Shown here: positions 6,942 to 15,687 of the stretch, piece by piece | Layout: each line of letters opens with the position of its first letter | Numbering within the stretch: position 1 is the stretch's first letter | Source of the DNA: Bacteroidales bacterium | GTDB taxonomy: Bacteria > Bacteroidota > Bacteroidia > Bacteroidales > P3 | Length of the DNA stretch: 64,000 nucleotides | Direction: 5' to 3' | Assembly: GCA_017439185.1 (NCBI GenBank) | Contig: JAFRTM010000013.1 | Location: 124,001-188,000 of the forward strand | Notes under the pieces: generated by a model | What the model was told of the DNA's origin: nothing | The model's database searches: none | What the model saw: only the letters and a program-made list of their open reading frames with translations | Position numbers and translations under genes: made by a program

Positions 6942-8854
6942 ACCGTAAGGTACTGCTAATAGAGCCCAACTACAAAAATAAGTTTCCACCGATTGGCCTG
7001 ATGAAGATGGCTACCTATTTTCGGCTTCGGGGAGATAATGTTGTATTCTTCAAAGGGGAGCTGAAAGCGTTTCTTCTTGATTGGCTGACACAGCTATGTA
7101 TTGAGAAGTTTAATTCCATAGATGATACAATAAAATGGAAATTAAAGGGAGATAAAATAAAACAGTATATTCAAACGGGGAAAAAAGAAATCATTGCTGA
7201 TTTAAGAATAAACGATTCAGAATATTCTATTTTCTTGACCCCCTGGATTGAACAATACCACAAAGAGTTCCGTTCTGGCAAATTATCAAGCGACTCAAAA
7301 TTTGATTTTATTGGTGTTACAACGCTTTTTACATTCTATTGGGATATTACTATTAGAACAATAGAGTTTGCAAAAAAACTTGTTAAAGACATTGATCGAT
7401 TGCAGGTTGGTGGTGTTCTGGCCTCAATACAACCACAAGAAATTTATGATGAGACAGGAATAATGCCTCATTGTGGAACATTGCATACCAAAGGCGACAT
7501 TGATCCCGACAATCCTTATATCATAGATGAATTACCACTTGACTATTCAATCCTTGACGAAATAGATTACGTTTACCCAGACAACAACGCATACTTTAGC
7601 TATACCACGCGAGGGTGTATTAGGAAGTGTGCATTTTGTGCGGTTCATACGATAGAACCGCACTATGTGGACTATATTCCTCTAAAAGAGCGAATTGAAC
7701 AAACCCGTAGACTGTATGGAGAACAGCAGAATTTGCTGTTAATGGATAACAATGTAATGGCATCTTCAAAATTTCAAGAAATCATACAAGATATTAAAAA
7801 ATGTGGATTTGCTAAAGGGGGAAAATACATAGAGACAAATCAATATGATTTGGCTATACGAAATCTACGCATACATTTAAATGACCGTGCTTATACGCGT
7901 AAGGCTTTTCGCCTACTTCAGGAGCTGAATGATATGAAACGTTTCTCGGAAGACGAACGCACGGAGATATATGCCATCCGAGATAAATATGGTTTACTTT
8001 CGTTAGACACGTGTACAAGAGATGCGTTGTTGCAATCGTATCATTTTTTTGCCCCTTTTTTTCAAAAACGTTATTCGAATATAAAAGGAAAACAACGCTT
8101 TATTGACTTTAACCAAGGCGTAGATGCGCGATTATTTACCGAGGATATTGTTTCTGCTTTGAGTGGCATTGCGATTCGCCCTTTGCGAATCGCATTTGAT
8201 GACATTAAAACTACGGACAGTTATGTAAAAGCCGTCGAAATGAGTATAAATCATGGCTTAAAGGATTTCTCCAACTATCTGCTGTACAATTTCCATGATA
8301 AGCCAGAAGATCTTTATACACGACTTCGGATAAATGTTGATTTATGTGAGAAATACAATGTGAATATCTATTCTTTTCCAATGAAGTATCATCCCATTCG
8401 AGGTGACCATAGTCATGATCGTTATTATATTGGTGAACATTGGAATCGAAAATATATACGTGCAGTACAAGCTGTACTTAACGCAACAAAAGGCAAAATA
8501 GGAGTTGGCGTATCATTTTTTGAGAAAGCTTTTGGACGGACTGTAGATGAATATATGGAATTGCTTATTATGCCAGAAACATTCATCATTTATAGATTCT
8601 TCTTTGAAGAAATAGGTTATACCGATGAATGGAGAAAATCCATAAAATCACTTTCAAAGAAAGAGAAGAAAGAGCTATATCCAATTATATATAGAAACGA
8701 ATTTAATAACATAGAAGAGTTAACAAATAATCCCAAGTACCTACGGATTCTAGAGTATTACAAGAACTATCGATATGAAATAATAAATCCAGAGTCAGAA
8801 CTATATAGAATGAAACAAGAGTATGACAATAAGTCGAAAAATTGGTACAGCTGA
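6938..8854 (+). CDS. B12-domain radical SAM enzyme of the HerA/NurA operon
   Basis: 638 residues. The N-terminus (KVLLIEPNYKNKFPPIGLMK at 4-23) is the usual start of a cobalamin-binding-type domain, and F-I-G-V-T-T-L (124-130) and V-G-G-V-L-A (157-162) fit its later strands. The [4Fe-4S] motif is C227-x3-C231-x2-C234 in T-T-R-G-C-I-R-K-C-A-F-C. A substrate-channel strand G-V-D-A-R-L-F and I-R-P-L-R-I-A-F-D follow further on. An insertion of about 130 residues between the cluster motif and that strand is unusual. Many enzymes of this class are methyltransferases or methylthiotransferases acting on tRNA, antibiotics or lipids; the substrate cannot be named here. It is the last gene of the operon, overlapping its neighbour by ATGA. 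Confidence 0.8.
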   Translation: MNRKVLLIEPNYKNKFPPIGLMKMATYFRLRGDNVVFFKGELKAFLLDWLTQLCIEKFNSIDDTIKWKLKGDKIKQYIQTGKKEIIADLRINDSEYSIFLTPWIEQYHKEFRSGKLSSDSKFDFIGVTTLFTFYWDITIRTIEFAKKLVKDIDRLQVGGVLASIQPQEIYDETGIMPHCGTLHTKGDIDPDNPYIIDELPLDYSILDEIDYVYPDNNAYFSYTTRGCIRKCAFCAVHTIEPHYVDYIPLKERIEQTRRLYGEQQNLLLMDNNVMASSKFQEIIQDIKKCGFAKGGKYIETNQYDLAIRNLRIHLNDRAYTRKAFRLLQELNDMKRFSEDERTEIYAIRDKYGLLSLDTCTRDALLQSYHFFAPFFQKRYSNIKGKQRFIDFNQGVDARLFTEDIVSALSGIAIRPLRIAFDDIKTTDSYVKAVEMSINHGLKDFSNYLLYNFHDKPEDLYTRLRINVDLCEKYNVNIYSFPMKYHPIRGDHSHDRYYIGEHWNRKYIRAVQAVLNATKGKIGVGVSFFEKAFGRTVDEYMELLIMPETFIIYRFFFEEIGYTDEWRKSIKSLSKKEKKELYPIIYRNEFNNIEELTNNPKYLRILEYYKNYRYEIINPESELYRMKQEYDNKSKNWYS

Positions 8855-9050
8855 AGATTATTTGCTTTTGAGACATATAATGAAGCGCATCGCAAACAGG
8901 CAACACATACTGTATAAACAAAGGCGTATTGCTTAATTATGTGTACTAAAATAGAATAATGCGATACATAAATAGAAAAGGATAACTAGATCTAAGGAAG
9001 TAAAGAATACTTAAGATTGAAAAAACTGACAATAACAAACACAATATCCT

Positions 9051-10559
9051 ATGAAACGATTTTATCTTAGCGTTCTTTTGGCGCTTTTCGTGATGCCCAA
9101 TATGGTGGCTCAGACTTTGCAATCGGAAACCACTGACCTCAAATGGATGTCTCGTATCGAAGGCACGTGGTCTCAGTTTCTTGGCGAGTACGAGGGGATG
9201 CAGTTGGTGTTGACTAATTACAGCAAGACGCCCTCTGTCGTCGTAAACTGGAACACCAGCGGCATAGTCCTCGAAGGCTTCGGCCCTGACGGGAAGGTGC
9301 TGAAGGAACTCAAAATCAATAAGGTTATTAATTCGCGCGTGCTTGTAGCCAACCGAGTGGGTGACACTGTATATATGGTTGGGTATGCTCTTGGCAAGAA
9401 GTTGGAATACTATGACCTTTACCGTTGGGCGGTGGACCTCAAGACGTGGAGCACCGTGGGACAGCCGGAACTGCTCAGAACTCACAAGGAGAAAAAGATG
9501 AACGATATGGACTGGAAAGTAGCGCGCACTCCCGACGGCAGTGTCATGGCGCTCGCGGTGCGTGAGCGGCACGAATATGTGAAGTTCATGAACACATGGG
9601 GCAAGGACCCGTCCGAGAACAGCTATCTCCTTGTCCTCGACAGCCGCTGCAAGCCCCTCTGGCAGCGTGACGACCTCGAAGGCTACTACAGCAACATGAT
9701 AATGGACTCCAACGAGGTGTGTCATGTACTCCTCGCCGGACGCGGCAACGGCAAGACCTATTTTATGTTCCTCAACCATAGCTCGTATGCCGACGACGTG
9801 ATGCTGGACTCGGTGAACCGTACCGACATCGAGCGGTTCCGCCTGCTCAACTGGGTCAACGGCAACTTCGTGGTAGGAGGACTGATCTCTTGTGGCGAGG
9901 TGATGGTGGACGGCATGCAGTATAACGCCCTCTTCGCCCTCAACTATAACGAGCGCACAGGACAGAAGAAGGTGAACACTCGTCCCTTGAGCGATGCAGA
10001 AATCAACGTCCTCGCCAACCGCGAGATTGCGGCTGCAACCAAGAGGGGCAAAGTGAACGCCTTGAACCTGAAAGACGGTTGCGCAACCGAATGGGGCGGA
10101 GCCTTGCAGGTATGGCGCACATATATCGAGACCACCGTATCAAACGGCATGAGCCAACGCCAATGGCAACTCACGGGAAGCCTCATAGCGGGCATAGACA
10201 CCAATGCCGACTTCCGTTGGGTGGCACCCATAAGGAACCGCCTGACATCGATCGAAAGCGACAAGGAACTCAACCAGCACCTGTTCTACCGCAACGGCAA
10301 GGTATATCTGGCTCAGACGGAGAGTGCCCGCTATGCCAAGAATTACGACAACAGCGAGATGATCAAGCTGCTGTTTCTCTTCGAGCCTTCGCAGCTGGCA
10401 CTGTATGCCATCGACGAGGGCGGCCATGTGGACAAGAGCGTCACCGAACTGGGCAAGTCGTTCCTCCTCTGGGGTAGCCTCATAGAGCAGAAAGGGGAAT
10501 ATATGGTTGTCGTGGGCAACAACAAAGGAGCAAAGCTTGTAAAACTCAAAGGGCTGTAG
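9051..10559 (+). CDS. secreted protein of unknown function
   Basis: 502 residues with a clear signal peptide (K-R-F-Y-L-S-V-L-L-A-L-F, cleavage expected near V-A-Q at about 20). The mature part is rich in short beta strands, with repeats of the kind W-x-V-D-L-K and Y-L-L-V-L-D-S that suggest a beta-propeller, but I do not recognise a family and see no T9SS C-terminal domain. It ends 1 bp before the TrmH-family gene, so the two are probably co-transcribed. It is the first backbone gene after the AT-rich island, and its codon use differs clearly from the preceding operon. Confidence 0.75.
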   Translation: MKRFYLSVLLALFVMPNMVAQTLQSETTDLKWMSRIEGTWSQFLGEYEGMQLVLTNYSKTPSVVVNWNTSGIVLEGFGPDGKVLKELKINKVINSRVLVANRVGDTVYMVGYALGKKLEYYDLYRWAVDLKTWSTVGQPELLRTHKEKKMNDMDWKVARTPDGSVMALAVRERHEYVKFMNTWGKDPSENSYLLVLDSRCKPLWQRDDLEGYYSNMIMDSNEVCHVLLAGRGNGKTYFMFLNHSSYADDVMLDSVNRTDIERFRLLNWVNGNFVVGGLISCGEVMVDGMQYNALFALNYNERTGQKKVNTRPLSDAEINVLANREIAAATKRGKVNALNLKDGCATEWGGALQVWRTYIETTVSNGMSQRQWQLTGSLIAGIDTNADFRWVAPIRNRLTSIESDKELNQHLFYRNGKVYLAQTESARYAKNYDNSEMIKLLFLFEPSQLALYAIDEGGHVDKSVTELGKSFLLWGSLIEQKGEYMVVVGNNKGAKLVKLKGL

Positions 10560-10560
10560 G

Positions 10561-11373
10561 ATGATAGAGGAGATAAGGGATTTCGACGACGAGCGTGTGG
10601 GGATATACAGCCGGCTCACCGAGGCTCAGTTGCGTAACCGTCTTGAGGAGGAGAAAGGTATCTTTATTGCCGAAAGTCCCAAGGTGATAGAGGTGGCGCT
10701 GGATCGGGGCTATGAGCCGCTGTCGCTGCTTACTGAGCGGAGACATCTCGAAGGTGACGCAAAAGGGCTTATCGGCAGGCTGGACGACGATTTCCCGGTA
10801 TTCACCGGCGACCGCCAGCTCCTGGCAAGCCTTACCGGCTATGAACTCACCAGGGGTGTGCTGTGTGCCATGCGAAGGCCAAAGCCGCTCAGCATCGAGG
10901 AGATATGCCGGGGGAAACATCGTGTGGCGGTGGTAAGCGGGGTGGTCAACGCCACCAACATAGGAGCCATCTTCCGTGCCGCTGCCGCGCTGGGCATAGA
11001 GGCCGTAGTGCTGGAACGCACTTGCTGCGATGTCCTCAACCGCCGTTCGGTGAGGGTGAGTATGGGGACGGTGTTCCAGGTCCCGTGGGCTTATCTCGAC
11101 GAGACTTTGGAGCAAGGGGGATTGGAGCGTCTGAAAGCTATAGGGTATAAAAATGCCGCCATGGCGTTGAGCGACGAGGCTATAAGCATCGACGACCCTC
11201 GTCTCAAAGGGGAGGAGAGGCTGGCGATAGTGCTCGGAAGCGAAGGCGACGGCCTTAGCCATAAGGCCATAGAAGGCTGCGACTATGTGGCGAAGATTCC
11301 TATGATGAACGGGGTGGATTCGCTGAACGTGGCTGCCGCCGCCGCGGTGATATTCTGGGAGCTGAGGAGATAA
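10561..11373 (+). CDS. TrmH/SpoU-family RNA 2'-O-methyltransferase
   Basis: 270 residues, the normal length for the family. The SPOUT knot motifs are present: N-A-T-N-I-G-A-I-F-R at 130-139 (motif 1), L-G-S-E-G-D-G-L at 225-232 (motif 2) and I-P-M-M-N-G-V-D-S-L-N-V-A at 246-258 (motif 3). An N-terminal substrate-binding domain (residues about 10-100) resembles that of the TsnR/RlmB group. It would methylate ribose 2'-OH in rRNA or tRNA with S-adenosylmethionine; the target base cannot be told from sequence. It starts one base after the preceding stop and converges on the aminotransferase gene. Confidence 0.9.
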   Translation: MIEEIRDFDDERVGIYSRLTEAQLRNRLEEEKGIFIAESPKVIEVALDRGYEPLSLLTERRHLEGDAKGLIGRLDDDFPVFTGDRQLLASLTGYELTRGVLCAMRRPKPLSIEEICRGKHRVAVVSGVVNATNIGAIFRAAAALGIEAVVLERTCCDVLNRRSVRVSMGTVFQVPWAYLDETLEQGGLERLKAIGYKNAAMALSDEAISIDDPRLKGEERLAIVLGSEGDGLSHKAIEGCDYVAKIPMMNGVDSLNVAAAAAVIFWELRR

Positions 11374-11377
11374 AAGA

Positions 11378-11406
11378 CAGGCGGCAACCCAGAGGGCTGC
11401 CGCCTG
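11378..11406. terminator. hairpin between convergent genes
   Basis: CAGGCGGCAACCC and its near-complement GGGCTGCCGCCTG around an AGA loop form a stable stem. It sits 5 bp after the methyltransferase stop and 25 bp after the aminotransferase stop on the other strand. There is no long T run, so a bidirectional hairpin terminator is inferred. Confidence 0.6.
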
Positions 11407-11430
11407 CACAAGAAGAGTATAACTAAGATG

Positions 11431-12633
11431 TTATTTCAAGTTGGCGAGTGCTTCGGCTATGCGACGCAGCGCTTCGCGCAGGAGGTCTTCGCTGGTGGCA
11501 TAGGAGAGACGGATGCAAGCGTCGTCACCGAAGGCTGAACCCATAACGGTGGCGACATTGGCCTCGTTGAGCAGGTAGAACGCCATATCGGTGGAGTTCT
11601 TGATCTCGTTGCCGTTGAAGCTCTTGCCGTAGTAGGCGCTTACGTCGGGGAAGAAATAGAAAGCACCCTGAGGCATGCGCACCTTCAGGCCGGGGATGGC
11701 GGAAAGCATCTGGAATACCATGTCGCGGCGTTTGCGGAAGGTCTCGCGCATATTGATGATATCCTCGGAGGTGGTAGGATCCATAAGCATGGCTTCCACC
11801 GTGGCTTTCTGAGCTATGGAGCAGGTGGCGGAGGTGATCTGTCCCTGCAGCTTGTTGCAGGCTTTGGCGATTACCAGGGGAGCGGCGATGAAGCCGATGC
11901 GCCAGCCGGTCATAGCGAAGCCTTTGGCGACTCCGTTGACGGTGATGACACGGTCTTTGACGTCGTCGAACTGGGCGATACTCTCGTGTTTTCCGACGAA
12001 GTTTATGTGCTCATAGATCTCGTCGGCCATCACGAACACGTTGGGGTGGCGTGCCACCACGTCGGCGATGCCGCGGAGCTCTTCTTTGGTGTAGAGCATT
12101 CCCGTGGGGTTCGAGGGCGAGGAGAACATGATGAGTTTGGTCTTGGGGGTGATGGCGGCTTCCAGCTGCTCGGGGGTGACCTTGAAGTCGTTGTCGATGG
12201 AGGTCTTGACGAAGACACATTTTCCGCCAGCTACACGCACGATCTCTTTGTAGGAGACCCAGAAGGGGGTGGGGATGATGGCTTCGTCGCCGGGGTTGAT
12301 GAGTACCTGGGCCAACTGGTAGATGGACTGCTTGGCACCGGTGGAGACCACTATCTGCTCGGGTTTGAAGTCGAGGCCGTTGTCGCGTTTGAACTTCTGG
12401 CACACGGCTTCGCGCAGGTCGGGATAGCCGGGCACGGGAGGATAGTGTGTGAAATTGTCGTCGATGGCCTTCTTGGCGGCGACTTTCACACGGTCGGGGG
12501 TGTTGAAGTCGGGCTCTCCGATGGAGAGGCTTATCACATCGCGCCCCTGGGCTTTCAGTTCGCGCGCTTTGGCGGTCATGGCGAGGGTTTCGCTCTCCGC
12601 CATTTCGAGGATTCTATTGCTGAGAATTTCCAT
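11431..12633 (-). CDS. aspC: aspartate/aromatic aminotransferase (class I PLP enzyme)
   Basis: 400 residues of fold-type I aminotransferase. Visible are the S-L-S-I-G-E-P-D-F-N start, S-N-P-T-G at 174-178, M-A-D-E-I-Y-E with Asp204 that pairs with the pyridine nitrogen, and the Schiff-base lysine K237 in N-G-V-A-K-G-F-A-M-T-G-W-R-I-G. This subgroup (I-gamma) usually transaminates aspartate with 2-oxoglutarate, feeding the aspartate family of amino acids, and sometimes prephenate. Single gene with its own promoter at 12660-12667. The symbol is by family; substrate specificity is not proven. Confidence 0.9.
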   Translation of the reverse strand: MEILSNRILEMAESETLAMTAKARELKAQGRDVISLSIGEPDFNTPDRVKVAAKKAIDDNFTHYPPVPGYPDLREAVCQKFKRDNGLDFKPEQIVVSTGAKQSIYQLAQVLINPGDEAIIPTPFWVSYKEIVRVAGGKCVFVKTSIDNDFKVTPEQLEAAITPKTKLIMFSSPSNPTGMLYTKEELRGIADVVARHPNVFVMADEIYEHINFVGKHESIAQFDDVKDRVITVNGVAKGFAMTGWRIGFIAAPLVIAKACNKLQGQITSATCSIAQKATVEAMLMDPTTSEDIINMRETFRKRRDMVFQMLSAIPGLKVRMPQGAFYFFPDVSAYYGKSFNGNEIKNSTDMAFYLLNEANVATVMGSAFGDDACIRLSYATSEDLLREALRRIAEALANLK

Positions 12634-12659
12634 AATTTTTGTTATTTGAAATGAAAATG

Positions 12660-12667
12660 CAAAGGTA
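12660..12667 (-). promoter_or_regulatory. -7 box of the aminotransferase gene
   Basis: Reading on the minus strand, TACCTTTG fits TAnnTTTG, 27 bp upstream of the ATG, in an AT-rich spacer. Confidence 0.65.
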
Positions 12668-12777
12668 CGAACTTTTTTTAGATTGGCAGAAAATTGCAGG
12701 AAAAATATTTTTTTTGAGATCAGTACAATAATACTGAAAAAATGACGTTATATACTATTGAATAAATAATAATAACT

Positions 12778-12933
12778 ATGTCGTTCTGGAGAGTTCTATT
12801 GGCAATAGTGTTTCCGTCGCTGGCGGTAATAGACAAGGGTTGTGGCTCGGTGGCGATTGTCGCGCTGCTGACATGTGTGGGCTGGGTGCCAGGGGTGATC
12901 GGGGCATTGGTCATATTGAATAAAAATAATTAG
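12778..12933 (+). CDS. YqaE/Pmp3-family membrane micro-protein
   Basis: 51 residues with two hydrophobic helices: W-R-V-L-L-A-I-V-F-P-S-L-A-V near the N-terminus and V-A-I-V-A-L-L-T-C-V-G-W-V-P-G-V-I-G-A-L near the C-terminus. The order L-A-I-x-x-P-x-L-A-V followed by G-W-x-P-G-x-I is the Pmp3/YqaE signature. These small membrane proteins are linked to stress and membrane-potential homeostasis. The stop lies 4 bp before the ATG of the next gene, so the two are likely one transcript. The gene is short enough to be missed by length-limited gene finders. Confidence 0.85.
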   Translation: MSFWRVLLAIVFPSLAVIDKGCGSVAIVALLTCVGWVPGVIGALVILNKNN

Positions 12934-12937
12934 GAAA

Positions 12938-13597
12938 ATGAAACGGATAATTGCGGTAATGGTGATGGTGACGCTGGTGGGGTTGACGGCTTTTGCCCAG
13001 AGGAATACGCGCGACAGTGTGAGGAAGGTGGAGTATCACCTGGGTTTGGAGACAGGAGTGGCAGCCGGCTGGGGAAAAGGGTTGGGATATACCGGTGTGG
13101 CTCCCCAGTTGAGTTACCGCTTCAACGACCGTTTCAAACTCACGGCAGGAGCCAAAGTGATGAGCAGTTACGGTTTGGGTCAGAGCAATCTGAGCTTGAG
13201 CCGTACGGGCGGCAGGAGCCTGGTGCCGCGTAAGGCCTCCGCCACGGTGGGTTATGAGGTGTATGCGAGAGGGGAGTGGGCGGTCAACGAGAGGCTCACG
13301 CTGGCGGCGACGGTGATGAGAATGGGCGGCGGTGTGGAATGGCTGTGGTGCGACGGCCCTATGAAACTCGACGTGACGGGAGTGGCTGCCGATTTGCGGT
13401 ACAGGACGCGGAGGGGAAGCATGCTGGGACTCCATTTCGAGTATATCCACGACGGCACGGGAGCGCTGGCTCCTTATATGATGTGGCCTTATTCCTATGG
13501 CCCTCTTATGGGTGACGGCTTCGGCGGCTTCGGCGGATATGGCTGCTATGGCGGCCTGCTGGGCGGCGGATGGGGCATAATGAGTCCCGATTTCTGA
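12938..13597 (+). CDS. probable outer-membrane beta-barrel protein
   Basis: 219 residues. It has a signal peptide (M-K-R-I-I-A-V-M-V-M-V-T-L-V, cleavage after A-F-A-Q) followed by alternating polar/aromatic strands such as Q-L-S-Y-R-F-N-D-R-F-K-L and Y-E-V-Y-A-R-G-E-W, typical of small Bacteroidota outer-membrane barrels. The C-terminus is a low-complexity Gly/Phe/Tyr stretch (G-G-F-G-G-Y-G-C-Y-G-G). No specific family recognised. It is translated 4 bp after the YqaE-like protein. Confidence 0.7.
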   Translation: MKRIIAVMVMVTLVGLTAFAQRNTRDSVRKVEYHLGLETGVAAGWGKGLGYTGVAPQLSYRFNDRFKLTAGAKVMSSYGLGQSNLSLSRTGGRSLVPRKASATVGYEVYARGEWAVNERLTLAATVMRMGGGVEWLWCDGPMKLDVTGVAADLRYRTRRGSMLGLHFEYIHDGTGALAPYMMWPYSYGPLMGDGFGGFGGYGCYGGLLGGGWGIMSPDF

Positions 13598-13623
13598 ACA
13601 GGAACATAATTACAAATAGCATA

Positions 13624-14187
13624 ATGGAATATAATACACAGAGAAAGAAGATAAAGATAATGGATTATGGCCGCAATATAGAGGGCCTGATCCAATATGT
13701 GAAAACCATAGAGGACCGCGAGGCGAGGAACAAGGCGGCGGAAAGTGTGGTGGAGCTGATGGGGCTGGTGGCGCCTAAGGTGAAGGAGAACACGGCGTGG
13801 AAACGCAAGATGTGGGATCACATGATGATACTCTCCAACTGGGAGTTGGACGTAGACTGGCCGGTGTGGGCAGGATTGAAGCCCGAGACACCGCCGGAGA
13901 ACGCGATGGAGTTCAAGCCTCGCCGGCTGACATACAGCGACCGCCGGCAGGTGAGGTTCCGCCACTACGGCAAGGCTCTGGAACAGATGATAGCCAAGGC
14001 GAGAGACATGGAAGAGGGTCCGGAGAAAGAGGAGCTGGTGAAGCAGATTGTGGAGCGCATGAAGCTGTGTTATTCCACTTGGAACCAGACGATGCAGGAC
14101 GACACAGTGGTGGAGAAGCAGCTGGAGATACTCAGCAGCGGTCAGTTGAGGGTCAGCAACAAAGGAAAGGAGGGTGAACGTGAGTAG
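13624..14187 (+). CDS. DUF4290 protein
   Basis: 187 residues, starting MEYNTQRKKIKIMDYGRNIE at 13624; a longer upstream frame lacks support. The sequence matches the DUF4290 family of Bacteroidota: the N-terminal Y-G-R-N-I-E, the K-M-W-D-H-M-M-I-L-S-N-W centre, and a helical C-terminus. Function is unknown, but the gene is regularly placed before murA in this phylum. Here its 3' end overlaps murA by 14 bp, implying coupled translation and a possible role in envelope synthesis (inference from context only). Confidence 0.85.
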   Translation: MEYNTQRKKIKIMDYGRNIEGLIQYVKTIEDREARNKAAESVVELMGLVAPKVKENTAWKRKMWDHMMILSNWELDVDWPVWAGLKPETPPENAMEFKPRRLTYSDRRQVRFRHYGKALEQMIAKARDMEEGPEKEELVKQIVERMKLCYSTWNQTMQDDTVVEKQLEILSSGQLRVSNKGKEGERE

Positions 14188-15562
14188 TTTCGAGATAGAA
14201 GGCGGCAAGAGGCTGAAAGGATCGATAGAGCCCCAGGGCGCAAAGAACGAGGCATTGCAGGTTATCTGTGCGGTGCTGCTGACAAGCGAAGAGGTGGAGA
14301 TAGACAACGTGCCGGACATCAGGGACGTGAACCGGCTCATCGAGCTGCTGGAGGTCTTGGGGGTAGAGGTGAAGGAGGAGACCGTGAAAGGCCCCAACGG
14401 CGAGTGGTTGGGTGGCTGCAGGAAGTTCAGGTTCAAGGCCGGCAACGTGGAACTGGAGCGACTCGAAAGCAAAGAGTTTACCGAGAAGGCGACTGCGTTG
14501 CGAGGCAGTATAATGTTGGTGGGACCGCTGCTGGCCAGGTATGGCAAGGCGGTGGTGCCGCAACCGGGTGGGGACAAGATCGGCCGCAGGAGGCTGGACA
14601 CCCATTTCAAGGGCATGGAGCAGCTGGGCGCCACGGTGGAGTTCAAAGAATATGGCGAGCAGTCGGGAACGGACGGCAACGTGGAACGTACCGGCACCAC
14701 CGGATTTGTGGTGACTGCCGAAAAGGGCCTGCAGGGAAGATACATGCTGCTGGACGAAGCCAGCGTAACGGGAACGGCCAACATAGTGATGGCGGCGGTG
14801 ATGGCCAAAGGGAAGACCACGATAATGAATGCGGCGTGTGAGCCGTATGTATATCAGCTGTGCAAGATGCTCAACCGCATGGGGGCAAAGATTGACGGCG
14901 TGGGCTCGAACCTGCTGCATATCGAAGGCGTCGGGGAGCTGCACGGCTGCGAGCACAGACTACTGCCCGATATGATTGAGGTGGGAAGCTTCATCGGAAT
15001 GGCTGCCATGACCCAGAGCGACCTTACGATAAAGAATGCGCAGGTAGAGCATCTGGGACTTATACCGCAGATGTTCCGGCGGCTGGGCATAGAGGTGTGG
15101 AGCACCGGCGACGACTTGTATGTCCCGCGCAAGAGGTGCTACGAGATAGAGCGTTTTATGGACGGCTCGATAATGACTATAGCCGACGCCCCGTGGCCGG
15201 GATTTACCCCCGACCTGATAAGTATAGCCCTGGTGGTGGCGACGCAGTGCAAAGGAAGCGTGCTGATACACCAGAAGATGTTTGAGAGCCGCCTGTTCTT
15301 CGTGGACAAGCTGATCGACATGGGAGCGCAGATAATCCTGTGCGACCCGCATCGTGCAACGGTGGTGGGTCTGAACCACGAACACCGACTGAGAGGGGTG
15401 AGGATGACTTCGCCCGACATCAGGGCGGGAGTGGCGCTGTTGCTGGCGGCTATGAGTGCCGACGGGGTAAGCCGCATCGACAATATAGAACAGATTGACC
15501 GCGGCTACCAGCACATCGAGGAACGTCTCAACGCTCTCGGGGCAAGTATCAAAAGGCTCTAA
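14174..15562 (+). CDS. murA: UDP-N-acetylglucosamine 1-carboxyvinyltransferase (MurA)
   Basis: 462 residues; GTG start at 14174, with a second GTG at 14180 that would give MSSFEIEGG. It catalyses the first committed step of peptidoglycan synthesis, transferring enolpyruvate from PEP to UDP-GlcNAc. Marks are G-A-K-N-E-A-L-Q at 22-29, the P-G-G-D-K-I-G-R-R-R-L loop at 131-141, T-A-T-N/T-G-T-A-N type segment around residue 198, and D-M-I-E-V-G-S-F. The position that is the catalytic Cys (target of fosfomycin) in E. coli is Asp134 here, as in naturally fosfomycin-insensitive MurA proteins. Follows DUF4290. Confidence 0.95.
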   Translation: MNVSSFEIEGGKRLKGSIEPQGAKNEALQVICAVLLTSEEVEIDNVPDIRDVNRLIELLEVLGVEVKEETVKGPNGEWLGGCRKFRFKAGNVELERLESKEFTEKATALRGSIMLVGPLLARYGKAVVPQPGGDKIGRRRLDTHFKGMEQLGATVEFKEYGEQSGTDGNVERTGTTGFVVTAEKGLQGRYMLLDEASVTGTANIVMAAVMAKGKTTIMNAACEPYVYQLCKMLNRMGAKIDGVGSNLLHIEGVGELHGCEHRLLPDMIEVGSFIGMAAMTQSDLTIKNAQVEHLGLIPQMFRRLGIEVWSTGDDLYVPRKRCYEIERFMDGSIMTIADAPWPGFTPDLISIALVVATQCKGSVLIHQKMFESRLFFVDKLIDMGAQIILCDPHRATVVGLNHEHRLRGVRMTSPDIRAGVALLLAAMSADGVSRIDNIEQIDRGYQHIEERLNALGASIKRL

Positions 15563-15563
15563 A

Positions 15564-15640
15564 CATTAATCAACCATTAATCAAATATTAATCAACCATA
15601 GAGGAACCATATAGGAGGCACATAGGAGGCAAATTCGACA
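15564..15640. repeat. 11-bp periodic tract 1 (7 units)
   Basis: Seven consecutive 11-bp units directly after the murA stop: CATTAATCAAC, CATTAATCAAA, TATTAATCAAC, CATAGAGGAAC, CATATAGGAGG, CACATAGGAGG, CAAATTCGACA. The period is exact although the units drift. Lies between murA and purB, both on the plus strand. Confidence 0.75.
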
Positions 15641-15687
15641 TTGGTTCGAGAAAAAACGGAAAAAATATTCAAATAAAGCATAAGAAG

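Noticed and set aside
15564..15640. CRISPR array
   Set aside because: The 11-bp units have no spacers, no constant repeat of 23 bp or more, and no cas genes are present in the window.
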